A stretch of DNA of 32,999 nt from Paraglomus occultum (Eukaryota > Glomeromycota > Glomeromycetes > Paraglomerales > Paraglomeraceae), in NCBI GenBank assembly GCA_910592205.1, contig CAJVPJ010000235.1:1-32999 (forward strand), read 5' to 3'. The position numbers and the translations under genes were made by a program. Positions 21,924 through 32,963 of this stretch are shown here, piece by piece. A model generated the notes under the pieces. That model did not search any database and had not been told where the DNA came from. It saw nothing but the letters and a program-made list of their open reading frames with translations. How positions within the stretch are numbered: the first letter of the stretch is position 1; every line of letters begins with the position of its first letter.

Positions 21924-23624
21924 ATGGCTCGTTCATCGACCTCGCAGCTATTGCCTCCAATTACAACATTTCAACCAACTCAACCGCAACGACAATTACC
22001 TTCTCCTCCTATCCTACCTCCAGTATCATGTCTTGCTCCGCCACCGTCCTCGATATTATCGTCTCCGTCCAACGAACACAAAATCCCTAGTCCTCCATAC
22101 ATTTCTCAATTACCACCTTACATCCAATCACCTCCGGCGGCTAAGCGTCAGGTAGATGGATATCAAATGACTGATCGAGGGAACATACAAGTGGGTGCTA
22201 ATCACTACGCATACGGTGAATACAATCATACGAGTTATCCACAAGGTCATGTTACTGCAAATCATATAACACAACCACAACCGCAACCGCAACCGCAACC
22301 GCAATCACATCCACAACCACATCCACATCCACATCCACATCCACACTTAATCCATCCGGTTTCCCCTTCCATTGTATCTCCGATATCTCACCCTTCACCC
22401 ACCACTCCCACCACTACCAGCGCTCACCTGAATCAACAGGCACATCCGTTCTACACGGCTGCTATCACAGCTCGACAACAACAGCAACAACCACAACCAC
22501 AGCCGCCACAGCCGCTACCACAACCGCAGCCGCAATCTCTTCCCCAAGCTCCTCTTCCGCATCATCATCATCATCATCCCCAATCGCTCCATCATCATCC
22601 ATACTATTCCCAGCGTCATCCTCAAACGGTCGATCCTGCGTCTGAACTATTGGCAGAGAAACGTCGTCGTAATGCCGGTGCTTCGGCTAGGTTCCGTGAT
22701 CGCCGGAAGCAAAGAGAAAAGGAAATGCAGGAAAAATGTCAGTACTTGGAAAAACGTATCCAGAAACTGGAAGGTCTGGATAGTGTCAAGAAGATCAACG
22801 AGCTGGAAAAGAAATTGGAAGAAGCGAACAAGGAAAACGAGTCCTATTTGAAGAAGATCAAAGATTTGGAGTCGCAGGTAATTAGGAAATCTGAGGGGAA
22901 AAAAAGGGATGTGGGAGAGAGAGGGGAGAGAGGGGAGAGAGGGGAGAGAGAGAGAGCATTGTGTACAAGTGTGAATGAGAATGTGATTTTGTGTGAGAAA
23001 GAGAGATATGTAACATATATGCAGTAGGAATGCTAGAGAGAGAACAAGAAAATTATATATCATACTGTGATTGAACGATCAGTTGCAAGAGATAGGTAAT
23101 CAATCAACGGTAAAATATTACTAGTATATCTAATTAAATCTCTCTTTCTCGTTAATTATGTACCACCTACAATTCACGTGATACCTTTTTGTTACTTTAC
23201 AATCTCATTTCTTATTCACACCAACCCCATTGCTTCACATCAATACCATTTTCCTCTTCCATTCTACTACTTTCTTATTCTTCTTCTTCTTCTTCTTCTT
23301 TAATCGCCTCCCCTCCCCTCTTTTCCCCCACCCCCTTACCCTAATATTTCTCGTTAACAAATCGTTCTTTTACTCAATCAGATCGAGCAATATCGCTCGG
23401 AAGAGGACCGCAGCTACGAGATCCCAACACCATCCCCGTCATCAGGCGATCATTATATCAGTAATGGGTCTGTGACGGACAAGGATGACTTTGATCGGTC
23501 TGCCAGGCAATTCCAATCGCCAAACTCACCGGATGAGGATGGCGAATCAAGCTCGGAAGCAATGTCAGGTGTAGAGACAAAGATGGCCAAGCTGACTGAT
23601 GTCAGAGCTTTGTTGTTGCCATAA
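21924..23624 (+). CDS. bZIP transcription factor, 2 exons, 398 aa
   Basis: Exon 1 is 21924-22877 and exon 2 is 23382-23624, joined by a phase-0 intron (GTAATT...TCAG, 504 nt). Residues 1-240 are low-complexity, rich in Pro, Gln, His and Ser, with QP/HP repeats, a poly-Gln tract and a His6 run, typical of activation or linker regions. The basic region begins at about residue 245 (EKRRRNAGASARFRDRRK) and shows the invariant N-x7-R (N250, R258). The ASARFR core is like fungal Cys3/MetR/Zip1-type bZIPs, but the target cannot be assigned. A heptad coiled coil follows (LEKRIQKLEGLDSVKKI, then INELEKKLEEANKENES) and continues across the splice junction into IEQYRSEED. Residues ~330-398 are acidic and Ser/Pro-rich. 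It should act in the nucleus as a dimer. An acceptor-like CAG six bases before the ATG suggests a leader intron or an unseen upstream exon. Confidence 0.88.
22271..22346 (+). repeat. Coding hexanucleotide microsatellite (Gln-Pro / His-Pro)
   Basis: CAACCG-type units pass into CATCCA-type units in frame, encoding a Gln-Pro run then a His-Pro run in the bZIP protein. Length variation here would keep the reading frame. Confidence 0.85.
22914..22957 (+). repeat. GA-rich minisatellite in the bZIP intron
   Basis: Tandem GAGAGAGGG-type units followed by a GA run lie in the single intron of the bZIP gene, 36 bp after the donor. Confidence 0.75.
23277..23301 (+). repeat. TTC microsatellite in the bZIP intron
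   Basis: Consecutive TTC units form a pyrimidine tract about 80 bp before the exon-2 acceptor and may strengthen it. Confidence 0.7.
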
Positions 23625-23638
23625 AAAAAGTGGTGGGA

Positions 23639-23666
23639 GGTGTGAGGTGTGAGGTGTGAGGTGTGA
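23639..23666 (+). repeat. GGTGTGA heptamer tandem repeat, four units
   Basis: Four exact GGTGTGA units start 15 bp after the bZIP stop codon, so they fall in its 3' untranslated region. Confidence 0.8.
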
Positions 23667-25250
23667 GAGAGTGTACGTGTTTTTATGTGAAGGAATGACT
23701 TATACGAGAGAAAGGAAGGTGTGGAGTTTGGATGAATGAGATTGGAGAGACTATGGTGCAGATTGTAAAGGAGGGTTAATATTATTGCACATGGACAATG
23801 ATTCTAATAATGTTATTCTACGAACTAGAGTGAATGAAAAAATATATATATAATTTATTTATATATATATATGTACATTTGTATATATATATTATAAGCA
23901 ATCCGTAAATTTTTTCAGGAGCTCTATTTTCTTATTTTTATTTTCCTCCTTTTCATCTGCAAAAAAAAAAAAAACAAAAACAAAAAGACACCAATGATTT
24001 CATATCCCTATGGTTATAAGAGTATTATTTTTTCTTCTTTACCCACGTAAGTCTTTAACAACAAAAAACCGGATAACGAATCTTTAAAGAAGCGCTCGAT
24101 GGAAATTCGTTCTTCGAGTAAGTGATGAATTCTATGATTAATTTATGGAGGTGAAGAGAGAAGAGAGAAAAAATTATAATGTATGATCAATTGTCGGTTT
24201 ATGGAAAATATTTTCAACATGTTTGGTGACAAATATATAATACTGAACTACATCTCTATTTTTTCTTTAATCATTTTTCTTAACTGTACTCGTACTATTC
24301 ATCGGCGATGACAAAAAAAGGCCTTTATGTTATATTTTTTATCTTTCGGCTGCTCATATTAAAGTTGATAAGTTGTCTCTTTTTCTTTTTCCTGTATGAT
24401 AAAACCCACACAATTTCCTTTTTGATGTCTATTTTGTTTTCACGCTCTTATTGCCGCCGCCTTTTTCTCGCTCCATTATGTTTTACTAGTTTGAATGAAC
24501 GAATTACGTTATAACTTTTTTATGTATGGCGTCGTTTATTTGATGAGAAGGGTCATTTCATAATGCCATTATATATTATCCCTTGGTCTTTTTTGGTTCA
24601 TGCTCATTGTTAAGTTTATTGGTTTTAGTTATCGCTATTATTTTTACTATCTATATTCGATTTACCAGAACTTTTGTGTTACGAAAAAACATTTATATCA
24701 TGTGAATGTATTAGTATGGTCAATAACGTATCCTGGTCATATCCAGTTATTAATTCGTTCCTCATTGGGTGCCTATTACTGATATTTGTTTGATATGTTT
24801 ATAATTTCTTACTAACATCTTGTAAATATAGTAGTTTTGCTAATTGGATTGTTTGACATGCTGATAACGACATTGCGCCGCAGATGTGCGTTGTGGCGTT
24901 ATGTGCGTAATCTTGCCGTACAGTTATCTCGTCCCGAATAAACATCATACTATATATATTATATTTATATAAATCAGAACGGGCTTGAGTGATCGATCTT
25001 TTGCATAATTAAGTGAAGACAATTGAGAAGACAATGTTTGTTGTGCAATTTATGCACTGTTAGTATAATGACGTAAAGTAATTATTCCTCGGCTCGGCGC
25101 AAACTTCACAATGAAACATATTTGTAATAGTCCATTCACTCTCTTCTTGATAAATAACTCGTTATTGACCAATGGCGTGTCGAGTATGCGCAGCTCCCCC
25201 GCGTCATTTGCTTGTTGGCACAAAATAATTATGAAACGGTCACGTTACGT
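23667..25250. other. 3' flank of bZIP and spacer
   Basis: No gene was seen. AT dinucleotide tracts lie at about 23842-23893 and an A-rich run at about 23961-23985. Small open frames lack any coding signature. Confidence 0.4.
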
Positions 25251-25336
25251 GCGTGTGTATGTATGTATGTATGTGTGTATGTGTGTATGTGTGTATGTGT
25301 GTATGTGTGTATGTGTGTATGTGTGTATGTGTGTAT
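25251..25336 (+). repeat. GTGTGTAT microsatellite (~86 bp)
   Basis: Repeated GTATGT and GTGTGTAT units form a purine/pyrimidine-alternating tract. Open frames on both strands through it are repeat artefacts. Confidence 0.9.
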
Positions 25337-25522
25337 TGCTGGAACGTAAGCGAGATAAGAGATTAACCTAACAAAAATAAAACTAATGCTGTGAAAATAT
25401 TCACGCAGCCAGTGTTGGCCCGTTTTCCCCAACGATCTAAATATGTGCTTGTGCCTTGCTTGGTCGCTTTAGTGAATACTCCGACCTCTATGTATCAATT
25501 GATAGAGCTTTTATTTTAAAAG

Positions 25523-25555
25523 GCTCTCACATAAAAAGATTGATTATGTGAGAGC
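25523..25555. repeat. Perfect 12-bp inverted repeat (hairpin)
   Basis: GCTCTCACATAA (25523-25534) pairs perfectly with TTATGTGAGAGC (25544-25555) across a 9-nt loop. It lies in non-coding DNA with no adjacent gene that would explain it. It could be a small-RNA precursor, the remnant of a small inverted-repeat element, or chance. Confidence 0.7.
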
Positions 25556-25834
25556 AGGGGCTTATCAGGTGAAAATGGCTCGGGGCATTATGACATACAA
25601 CACGAAATACCGGTCCCCCATAGTCATCCCTTTTTGTATGGATGGAACTTGTCCCTTAATAGCAAACAACTAATAAACAACTTATCCTGCGAAAAGCTGT
25701 GCAATGCTTTGATAAGCACGATAAGATTGCTGTCCGATGTAAATAATCTGATTATGGAAACGGGTGACGCCCTTCAATGTTAAAATATCGCCATTCAAAC
25801 AAAAAAAAATGCAAATACTCGCAAAAAATTATTG

Positions 25835-25874
25835 TATCGTTGCATCGTTGCATCGTTGCATCGTTGCATCGTTG
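25835..25874 (+). repeat. CATCGTTG octamer tandem repeat, five units
   Basis: One TATCGTTG unit is followed by four exact CATCGTTG units in non-coding sequence. Confidence 0.85.
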
Positions 25875-28800
25875 GGGCCCATCCCCGCCTAGATAAGATA
25901 TCGCAAAAATTATGCTTATTCAAAAGATTCGGCCAAATTTACGCCACTAGCGCAAAACAATGTCACGAGGCCCGAGTTTATCTTGTGTTCGTTTAGAGTG
26001 TCGGTACCCTCCAAAGATGGTGGTTATGATGAACAATGGACTATTATTTGCGTCTTTTAGAACTACAATTATACATCTTATAGTATAACATAACAGTACA
26101 ATAGTTTGTTTCAATGATGTTTATTCTTTGGCAATTCAATTTTGTAGCTGCCAATAAAGTAGCATTCTTCTATTATCTTGGCAATTGGGCTTCAAAGACA
26201 AGTAATGTGTTGCTGTAGCTCGTTTCGCATGTTTCCAACTGCCATAATTGATTTGGTTTGGGCTTGGCCTGCTTGATTTTGTTCTGAGTAATGTGTTTGA
26301 TTTATTATTATGTACCAACAATCTCAGTGATAATGGCATCGGTGATGGTGTTCTACTGACATGCTGTATGTTACAGGATTGTTTCCCTCTGCATGAATGT
26401 GCTTGTTTGTTCCGCCTCTTTTTGTTTAGTATTCTATTGACATTAGCATAAATGATTACCAATGTTAATCACGTGAGTATTTTTTTAAAGAAAAACCGAG
26501 TACTAGTATTAAAATATTGAGACAAACCTTGCTGAAATGGGCATTGTTGCAACTAAATTCAAGTTTGAGTAGCGGTGATGGCAAGTTTGTCCCTTCCCGT
26601 TCTGATAGTTGCAACTAATTAATCACACAATATCACATAATTATCCGCATCTGTAACAGATAAGTAGAAATACTCTATGGCATACCTGAGACGTTTTAGG
26701 TACTAACAGATAAAGTAACGCGTATGCGTGCGAATTATTGCCTAAGACGTTATTCAACATGATCAGAGCACAGGTACGATTATAGGCTACGAACAATTAT
26801 AGCATGGATTTGTCCCGCGTCGACCTTCATCATTAAGCTAAATTAGTATTAATTGAGGATCGCTCTTTGTTACTACACAGATCGAAACATACCCCAAAAC
26901 TCATCCGTGATGGAAGTGGTCTTCAAAATGGTATAGGTTCAGAAACCGATCATACCACCGCTATCGTCTATATAATCATCATCCTTTATAGCGCGTATTA
27001 TCTGTAGTTATTTGTCTTGCGTCAATCGATTGGTTGTTGTGATCTGGAGATTCTGGTTGTCTCTCTATTTGCATAATTGATATCATTGTATTAAATGCAA
27101 ACACGAAGCTACATGCAATTGACCCTCCCCCAGCAATTACTACAAAGAAATACCATCTGCGTCAACGTTCCACCTTTTGAGAAACAGAACCACGAACGTA
27201 TTTCGGAAATGCACCGTTATTCCTCGCGTCCTCTCGTATGATAATTGTTATTACTATTGCTCAAGGCCTTCGAAACGCTGGATCATAGCTTGACTCTTCT
27301 TTGATGGAGAATTTTGCTAGTCGAGACTCACTTGTTGAACGATAGAAATCGCTGATGAGAGAGCACCTAGCAAAGATTTGCGTTCAGACAACCGCCGTTC
27401 AATAACAAGTAGGAAAGCATGCTATTCATACGAATAATATAATAATACATACCTGACAATCAATAACGGCTTTGTTAATCGCGGACAAACCGTATGACTT
27501 TACCTCGTGGATGAATGGTCATGCTAAAATCAGTCAAAGAACATACATGCTGTTTCTCGTCATGTCATGTAGCCTGTGAAATGTCACAAGTTTCTTGCAA
27601 ACTTGAGTGGGGGAGTGCATTTTCATAGCAGTTACAATATATTTTCCAGTCTTGAACAAAGGCCTGTTTTCCATGTTTCTCCATGATATCCCAATCACAT
27701 GGTCCAAGTTGGCTAGAGAGCGGAAATGTTTGTCAGCGCTTGAATTTACCGAGTGATTCAGGACATTTGATTTGTCGATTAATTACCTGATGAAATCTCG
27801 CGACTCCCTCGTAAAATAACGACTGATGGAATAAACGATTGTTCAATTATACTTGGAATTTGAAAGATAGAACTCCTTGCCTAGCAGACGATTGGGGGAA
27901 AAGCCGTTATTGAGACATACTCGTGTATTCAGAGCTCATGTAAACAGTTCAATTAATACAATCTTCTCACCGTGGACTAGTGCATGTCTAGCTGCAATGT
28001 TTGATCTTGCTAAACCTTGTGAATGCGAACCCTCAAACAAAAATAGTTTCCATGTCAAAGCCAGAGATGTTTAATTTAGTTTAGTTGTTCCATCCATCAA
28101 TACATTCCATCTCGTCTAACTGGCCCTGACGTTACGCTGCTCACCTTACTGTTAATGTATTAAACATATGAATCAATTATCATATGACAATGATAACCTT
28201 ACCAAGGTCAATGCGACGGACAGCGTCAGTTTCCATCACACCATACGAGAGCTAAGGTCTAACCAGTTAAAGACCTTCCAGCTTCCGAGCCCGTTGTCAA
28301 TTAACTTACAAGGTAAAATAACCGGCGGACTTCTATCCGAGCAAATATCCGTCCAAAGGAAATTCTTCAATGCAACAAAATGAAATATCTTCAACTTTGG
28401 ATTATCTTAGTTTCGGACTCCTTGTTTTTGATTCTATGATGTCTTTTTTCTTTCTGTCTGGTCTTGTCAGCAGAGAAGCTTTGGGTTATCGCCTTTTGGT
28501 TATCCTCTTTGAACATTTGGCTTGGGAAACTTTATAAAGTTTATTGTTCGTCGCTCAGAGATCTTTTTTCTTCAGAGAGACACGCGAACTTTCGACATTC
28601 TCCAATACAACGTTACACAAATCAGTCATGTTAGCAAAGCATTATATAAACAACAATTGGATTCCTATGTCAAATGTTTAAAAGTCGTTACCATTCTATT
28701 ACGGCGTAAATTACATTCCAGGAGGCCTCAATATGACAAAACAAAATATCCTCGGTTTCGGCTTTTTTTACTTTGTCTGGTTAGCTTGATTCATTTATAT

Positions 28801-29660
28801 AAGCATTTGTTACCAAGACGACCTTTGAACAAAAAGCTTTACCCCTTAAAAGCAGAGTATTGATGGCAGCATCTTGAGTTTTGAAGCGTGAACTTTTTAC
28901 CTTTCACCTTGGCAGTGTCATTATTCTATTCAATTTGGACAATCAGAACAATTTGCTCGTTTGTAGGAAAATTTTACTTTAAATTTGATAAAAATTTCTG
29001 GTACTAGTTAGAAAGGTATTCTGAGCTCCCCCCCCCCAAAAAAAAAGATTTGTTTCATAGGTAATATGCGTATTTGTGATTGTTTCAATAATAATACGAT
29101 TCAATTTCACTCTCTAATCAAGAATGTCTGCGAATATGAAAGAATCCTGTAACTCCCACCACAACCATTCGTTCTGGTTTTAATATTGATTATTACTGTA
29201 CGCAAATACATATTAATATTAATATGACCACATATTACGCAATAATCCGCGTGTAACGTGTGTTCACGAAAATATACCGTTTAGTTTTCCAATAACCCGG
29301 TTGAGAATGCATGTGTCAATTGTCTGTTTATGTCACCATTATTCGTTTTATTGATGCATTCATTCGAACAAACAAAATAACTTTTTTTTTATACAAGACA
29401 TTTTAAACTAAACAATATGCCCTTCTATTCCAACCTTGTCAGTATACAGTAATCGCAATAAATTCAAAATTTTCACGTCGGACCAAGACGAGACGCTTAA
29501 TCGATTCAAGGCCAGTTTGCGTTCATAAAGTTCCAAGTTTGTCTTAAACCACGCGCTATTAATATTCGGATACTCCGCTTCAAATATTTAAACGATTATA
29601 TTGGCGAGTTATTACACCAATATATTAACATTGTTATGCTATTTACATATTCGGTAGTTT
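25875..29660. other. Long spacer with no supportable gene
   Basis: About 3.8 kb of AT-rich sequence. An ATG-led 71-codon frame at 28168-28383 contains an internal donor-like AAG|GTAAAA but no partner exon was found. An open stretch at 28522-28863 starts with TTG only. No RNA gene or mobile-element protein was recognised. Confidence 0.4.
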
Positions 29661-29669
29661 CCTTTCAAT

Positions 29670-29743
29670 CGTATGATTCCAAATATGCAGGTATGAAAAT
29701 CATACGATCAGAAAAAATCATACGATCAGGCAAATCATATGAC
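29670..29743. repeat. Cluster of AATCATACGATCAG motifs with one inverted copy
   Basis: AATCATACGATCAG occurs at 29698-29711 and 29716-29729. A diverged copy begins AATCATATGA near 29733, and CGTATGATT at 29670-29678 is the inverse of the motif core. The arrangement can form alternative hairpins or may be a multi-copy binding site. Confidence 0.6.
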
Positions 29744-30926
29744 ATTCATTGCACCAAACATAATGTGACTAGCTTTTTTAATAATTAAATTTTACATTAA
29801 AAAAAAAGTTTTTTCGACCCCTCAACAAAAATAGTGTTACAACCCTGTTTCTGCTTCAAGAAAGCAAACCCTGAACAATAACGTCGCACAGTTCCCAAAT
29901 TTATCTTATTATTCATATTCATGTTCTTCCCACGGACAATCGTGCAGAGAGATAGTCTTTACCGTTGTCAAATAGTTTACTATCACTCGCATTGTTTGTA
30001 ATGACCGTTAAAATAAAAAAGTCGAGTTTAACTCGCACATTTGAAAAAGTCACCAAGTTGTTTAAGAGGGTGTGTTTGTCTGTCTCTTTTTATTTTAATC
30101 CGACGGGGACACAGATATTCATACAAGTAAGGTCAGTTTGTCTTTCGGTATCGCAGCTATGTTTTCTATACAGCAGCAATAATCGGTTTTAATTGCTCAA
30201 TAAACTTGTTCTATAGATACACGCTGCATTTCTCGTGAGTTAACTACGACTAAAAAGTTACCGGCATAGTTAAAAAAATTTCAATCTGTGACTTACAAAT
30301 GACATTCATATAGTCGACCTTTCCCTATTTACGATTCCCGACTTTAGTTTGTTAGCTGCAACATTTTCGGTTAAATAACTGGACAAAAGTATGGAACTGA
30401 CGGCATTAGGGCTGGTTTTTGCTACGATACAGTAACGACTGTCAGAGTGATAAGCAGAACGTGAAGCGACGAGATGACTCAATTGTATGCTATAATGTCG
30501 ATTTTAATTACTTGCTAGTACAGTAAGCATCCCAACTAAAACTAATTTTGATACCTTCAATTCTCACAGAAAAAGAAAGCCAAACGCAACAAGCAAGGGG
30601 ATATCTAGCCAAAAAGCAATTGAATGAGAAAACAAAATATCGACAGGAATTATTTTTCTTAAAAAACAATTAAGGCGACGATTATATTACAACAGAAAGC
30701 TAACCGTCTACTGGAGAATATTCCAAGGAATGGTCGGACCACCGATTGCATAATCTTGTTTTATATCTGAATGTAGAAACAACGACAGAAGGACGCTGCG
30801 ATATCTATAGACGATTAAGAAAGTCGACGAATTACCCATGTAGTTTTCAATTGCCGAAAGGGATCGACAACGCTGAGTGTTCCGGTTTTCTCAACTTGTT
30901 CGTCGTCATTATGTGAAGCGCACATT
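29744..30926. other. Spacer with no supportable gene
   Basis: AT-rich sequence with only short open frames (for example 29965-30192) lacking recognisable motifs. It leads into the candidate gene at 30927. Confidence 0.35.
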
Positions 30927-31739
30927 ATGCGTGAAATTCTTTATACGACAATCTCAAAAGCTTTAGAGAATTACAATGTTGCAACTGATCGAGAAGAATA
31001 CATCGAAAACTTAATTTTTAAATATTTGATAGTAGATGTAAGTATCTTCGACACATCAATTTAAAATATGATTTGCTATTGTCATATCAGTTTTTCACTT
31101 GTATTGCTACCGAGGTTATAGTAGTAAATGTCCCGTTGGGTTTTTTTAGATTGTTCTATTGGTGAAAAGTAACGTTCCTTAAATTACCGTGTTTTATGTC
31201 CTCGTACAGGAATATTTTGAAGAGCGATCGATCATTAGTCATATCACATATGGCATATTAACAACAGTCACTGTATGTTTATTTATAATCGATTACATCT
31301 TACCACCATCCGAGGATTTAATTGCAGTAAGTTGACACTGCTGATTTATTTTTATTAACCGAGACAAATGATTGAAAAATCTGTTTGCAAATAGGAAAAA
31401 TGTATTATAGGCACGAAGCTATGGACAAACCACATAATGTCGCATAAAATAATGACCTCTAAAACGCAAAGAATCAAAATTTTTATACCGAATACATCAT
31501 TCAACCTGCAGCATCAACGAAATTCATATAGTAAATATGACATTTTACAGTCCCACATGAGCTTATTCGACTCAATATTGATTTTTAACAGAATGCGTGG
31601 ATTGTGTAAATGTTCTAGCTTGGTTCTATACAACATTTTACCGAGCGAACTAGTGTGCAAGTTTCGAGAGAGACCTTTCGCGCGTTTGCCAACATTCTGT
31701 CCAATCACAAGAAAACAGCTGACCTCATTGTACCAATAA
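30927..31739 (+). CDS. Hypothetical protein, 3 exons, ~190 aa, one membrane segment
   Basis: Predicted exons are 30927-31037, 31210-31326 and 31395-31739. Both introns are phase 0 with GTAAGT donors and CAG/TAG acceptors. The first two exons give 76 residues, including a hydrophobic stretch (GILTTVTVCLFIIDYIL) followed by PPSED. Exon 3 is 114 residues, basic, beginning EKCIIGTKLW and ending TRKQLTSLYQ. The family was not recognised with confidence. The layout (short N-terminus, membrane segment, then an EK-II-G stretch) loosely recalls signal peptidase complex subunit 2, but a second membrane segment expected there is missing. The stop lies only 44 bp before the NAT9 start codon on the same strand, unusually tight for this window, so exon 3 may instead be NAT9 leader sequence or the gene may be decayed. 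Confidence 0.4.
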
Positions 31740-31783
31740 TATTGTGACACTTGAACTAGAAACCCCGATTGCGCAGAAAGAAT

Positions 31784-32836
31784 ATGCGGATAAACGAAAA
31801 TTTAGTAATAGTAGGTATCAATCGTTTGTTTCTCTCAAGTCCAATTCGACTCAAATCAAGTCTCATATTCCACAAAAAAAATTTTTTTTTTAAAGTATGG
31901 AAATAAAGTCATACTGGTCCCATATCGTCGTGAACATGTACTTACCTACCACGAATGGATGCAATCGAAAGAGATACAAGAACTAACCGCTTCGGAACCG
32001 CTTACCATTGAGCAAGAATACGAAATGCAACAGAGTTGGTTGATTGACGATGACAGTAAGTTTGTGTTTTGGAATGGGGCGGGGTGGGGTAAAGGGAGGA
32101 GGAGAAGGAGGAAAATGCCAAATGGATGTGAGTCATGACCATCCCCCATCACATGCACAGAGCTTACGTTTATCGTACTCAAGAAATCAGACGAATCTAC
32201 CAGTAGTCTGCGCGAACTGATAAAGATTTCAAGTGAGTTTCAATGGCGACAACAAAAAACTTGCCATGTACATGGGCTTACCGTGAGACGCTTTCATTTA
32301 GAGATGGTAGGAGACGTGAATTTGTTCTTGAACGATCCCGATGATAGGTCCATTGCAGAGGTAGAAGTTATGATCGCAGGTAAGAACAAAAGAAAGAGAG
32401 ATTGTTAACCAAGATCTAATCATATGTGGTTGAAACATATATATTGTTCCATGTCCGTTGCTTGTTTCCTTGCCATCTCTCACATTTAACCACTAAAAAA
32501 TAATCTACTCATCTTTACACAGACCCGACAGCCCGCAACTCTGGTCTTGCGACAAACTCTCTCCTTCTTCTCTTTCATTACGCAATATATACGCTTGGGA
32601 TTAGGAAACTGGTGGCCAAAATATCCATGAAGAATCAACCGTCTTTGCAGTTGTTTACAAAACTGGGATTTAAAAAGACGAAATCTGTAGATATTTTTCA
32701 GGAAGTACATATGGAACTGGTGGTCGAGGAGAACGTCAAGAATTGGATCAGGGAGAGAATTGGCGAAACGTTGGATGTCGGGACGTATGAAGAGGAAAGT
32801 TGGGAAGTGAAACGAGATTGTGGGCAGACGTTATAG
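31784..32836 (+). CDS. NAT9: N-acetyltransferase 9-like GNAT protein, 5 exons, 216 aa
   Basis: Exons: 31784-31810, 31896-32055, 32161-32232, 32302-32379, 32523-32836. All introns are GT-AG (GTAGGT, GTAAGT, GTGAGT, GTAAGA donors) and phases agree. The N-terminus MRINENLVI joins YGNKVILVPYRREHV and HEWMQS. TASEPLT and EQEYEMQ follow, as in animal NAT9. MVGDVNLFLND and EVEVMIADPTARNSGLA form the GNAT core; R-x-x-G-x-A is the acetyl-CoA pyrophosphate-binding motif. AKISMKNQPSLQLFTKLGF and FQEVHMEL close the fold. Length fits the family (about 200 aa). By homology it is a cytosolic acetyl-CoA-dependent N-acetyltransferase, linked in animals to tubulin and microtubules; its fungal substrate is unknown. 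The tiny first exon (27 nt) was placed by alignment to the family start. The third intron is 69 nt, divisible by three and stop-free. Confidence 0.9.
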
Positions 32837-32888
32837 TTGGGCGCGGGACGTGTCATGTTATCGGAGATGAAAAAATCCCGATCCGATT

Positions 32889-32890
<2 letters not shown>

Positions 32891-32963
<73 letters not shown>

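Noticed and set aside
22647-23063. Minus-strand Leu/Phe-rich frame opposite the bZIP coiled coil
   Set aside because: Antisense to a clear N-x7-R basic region and zipper, and runs into intronic minisatellite.
25111-25432. Open frames through the GTGTGTAT microsatellite on both strands
   Set aside because: Frames are produced by the simple repeat (VCMCV and THTHIH runs).
28168-28863. Possible gene from two neighbouring open frames
   Set aside because: The first has an ATG and a donor-like site but no matching acceptor or partner; the second has no ATG; no homology recognised.
31514-31750. Minus-strand 78-codon frame
   Set aside because: Opposite the open third exon of the candidate gene, with no motif or splice support.
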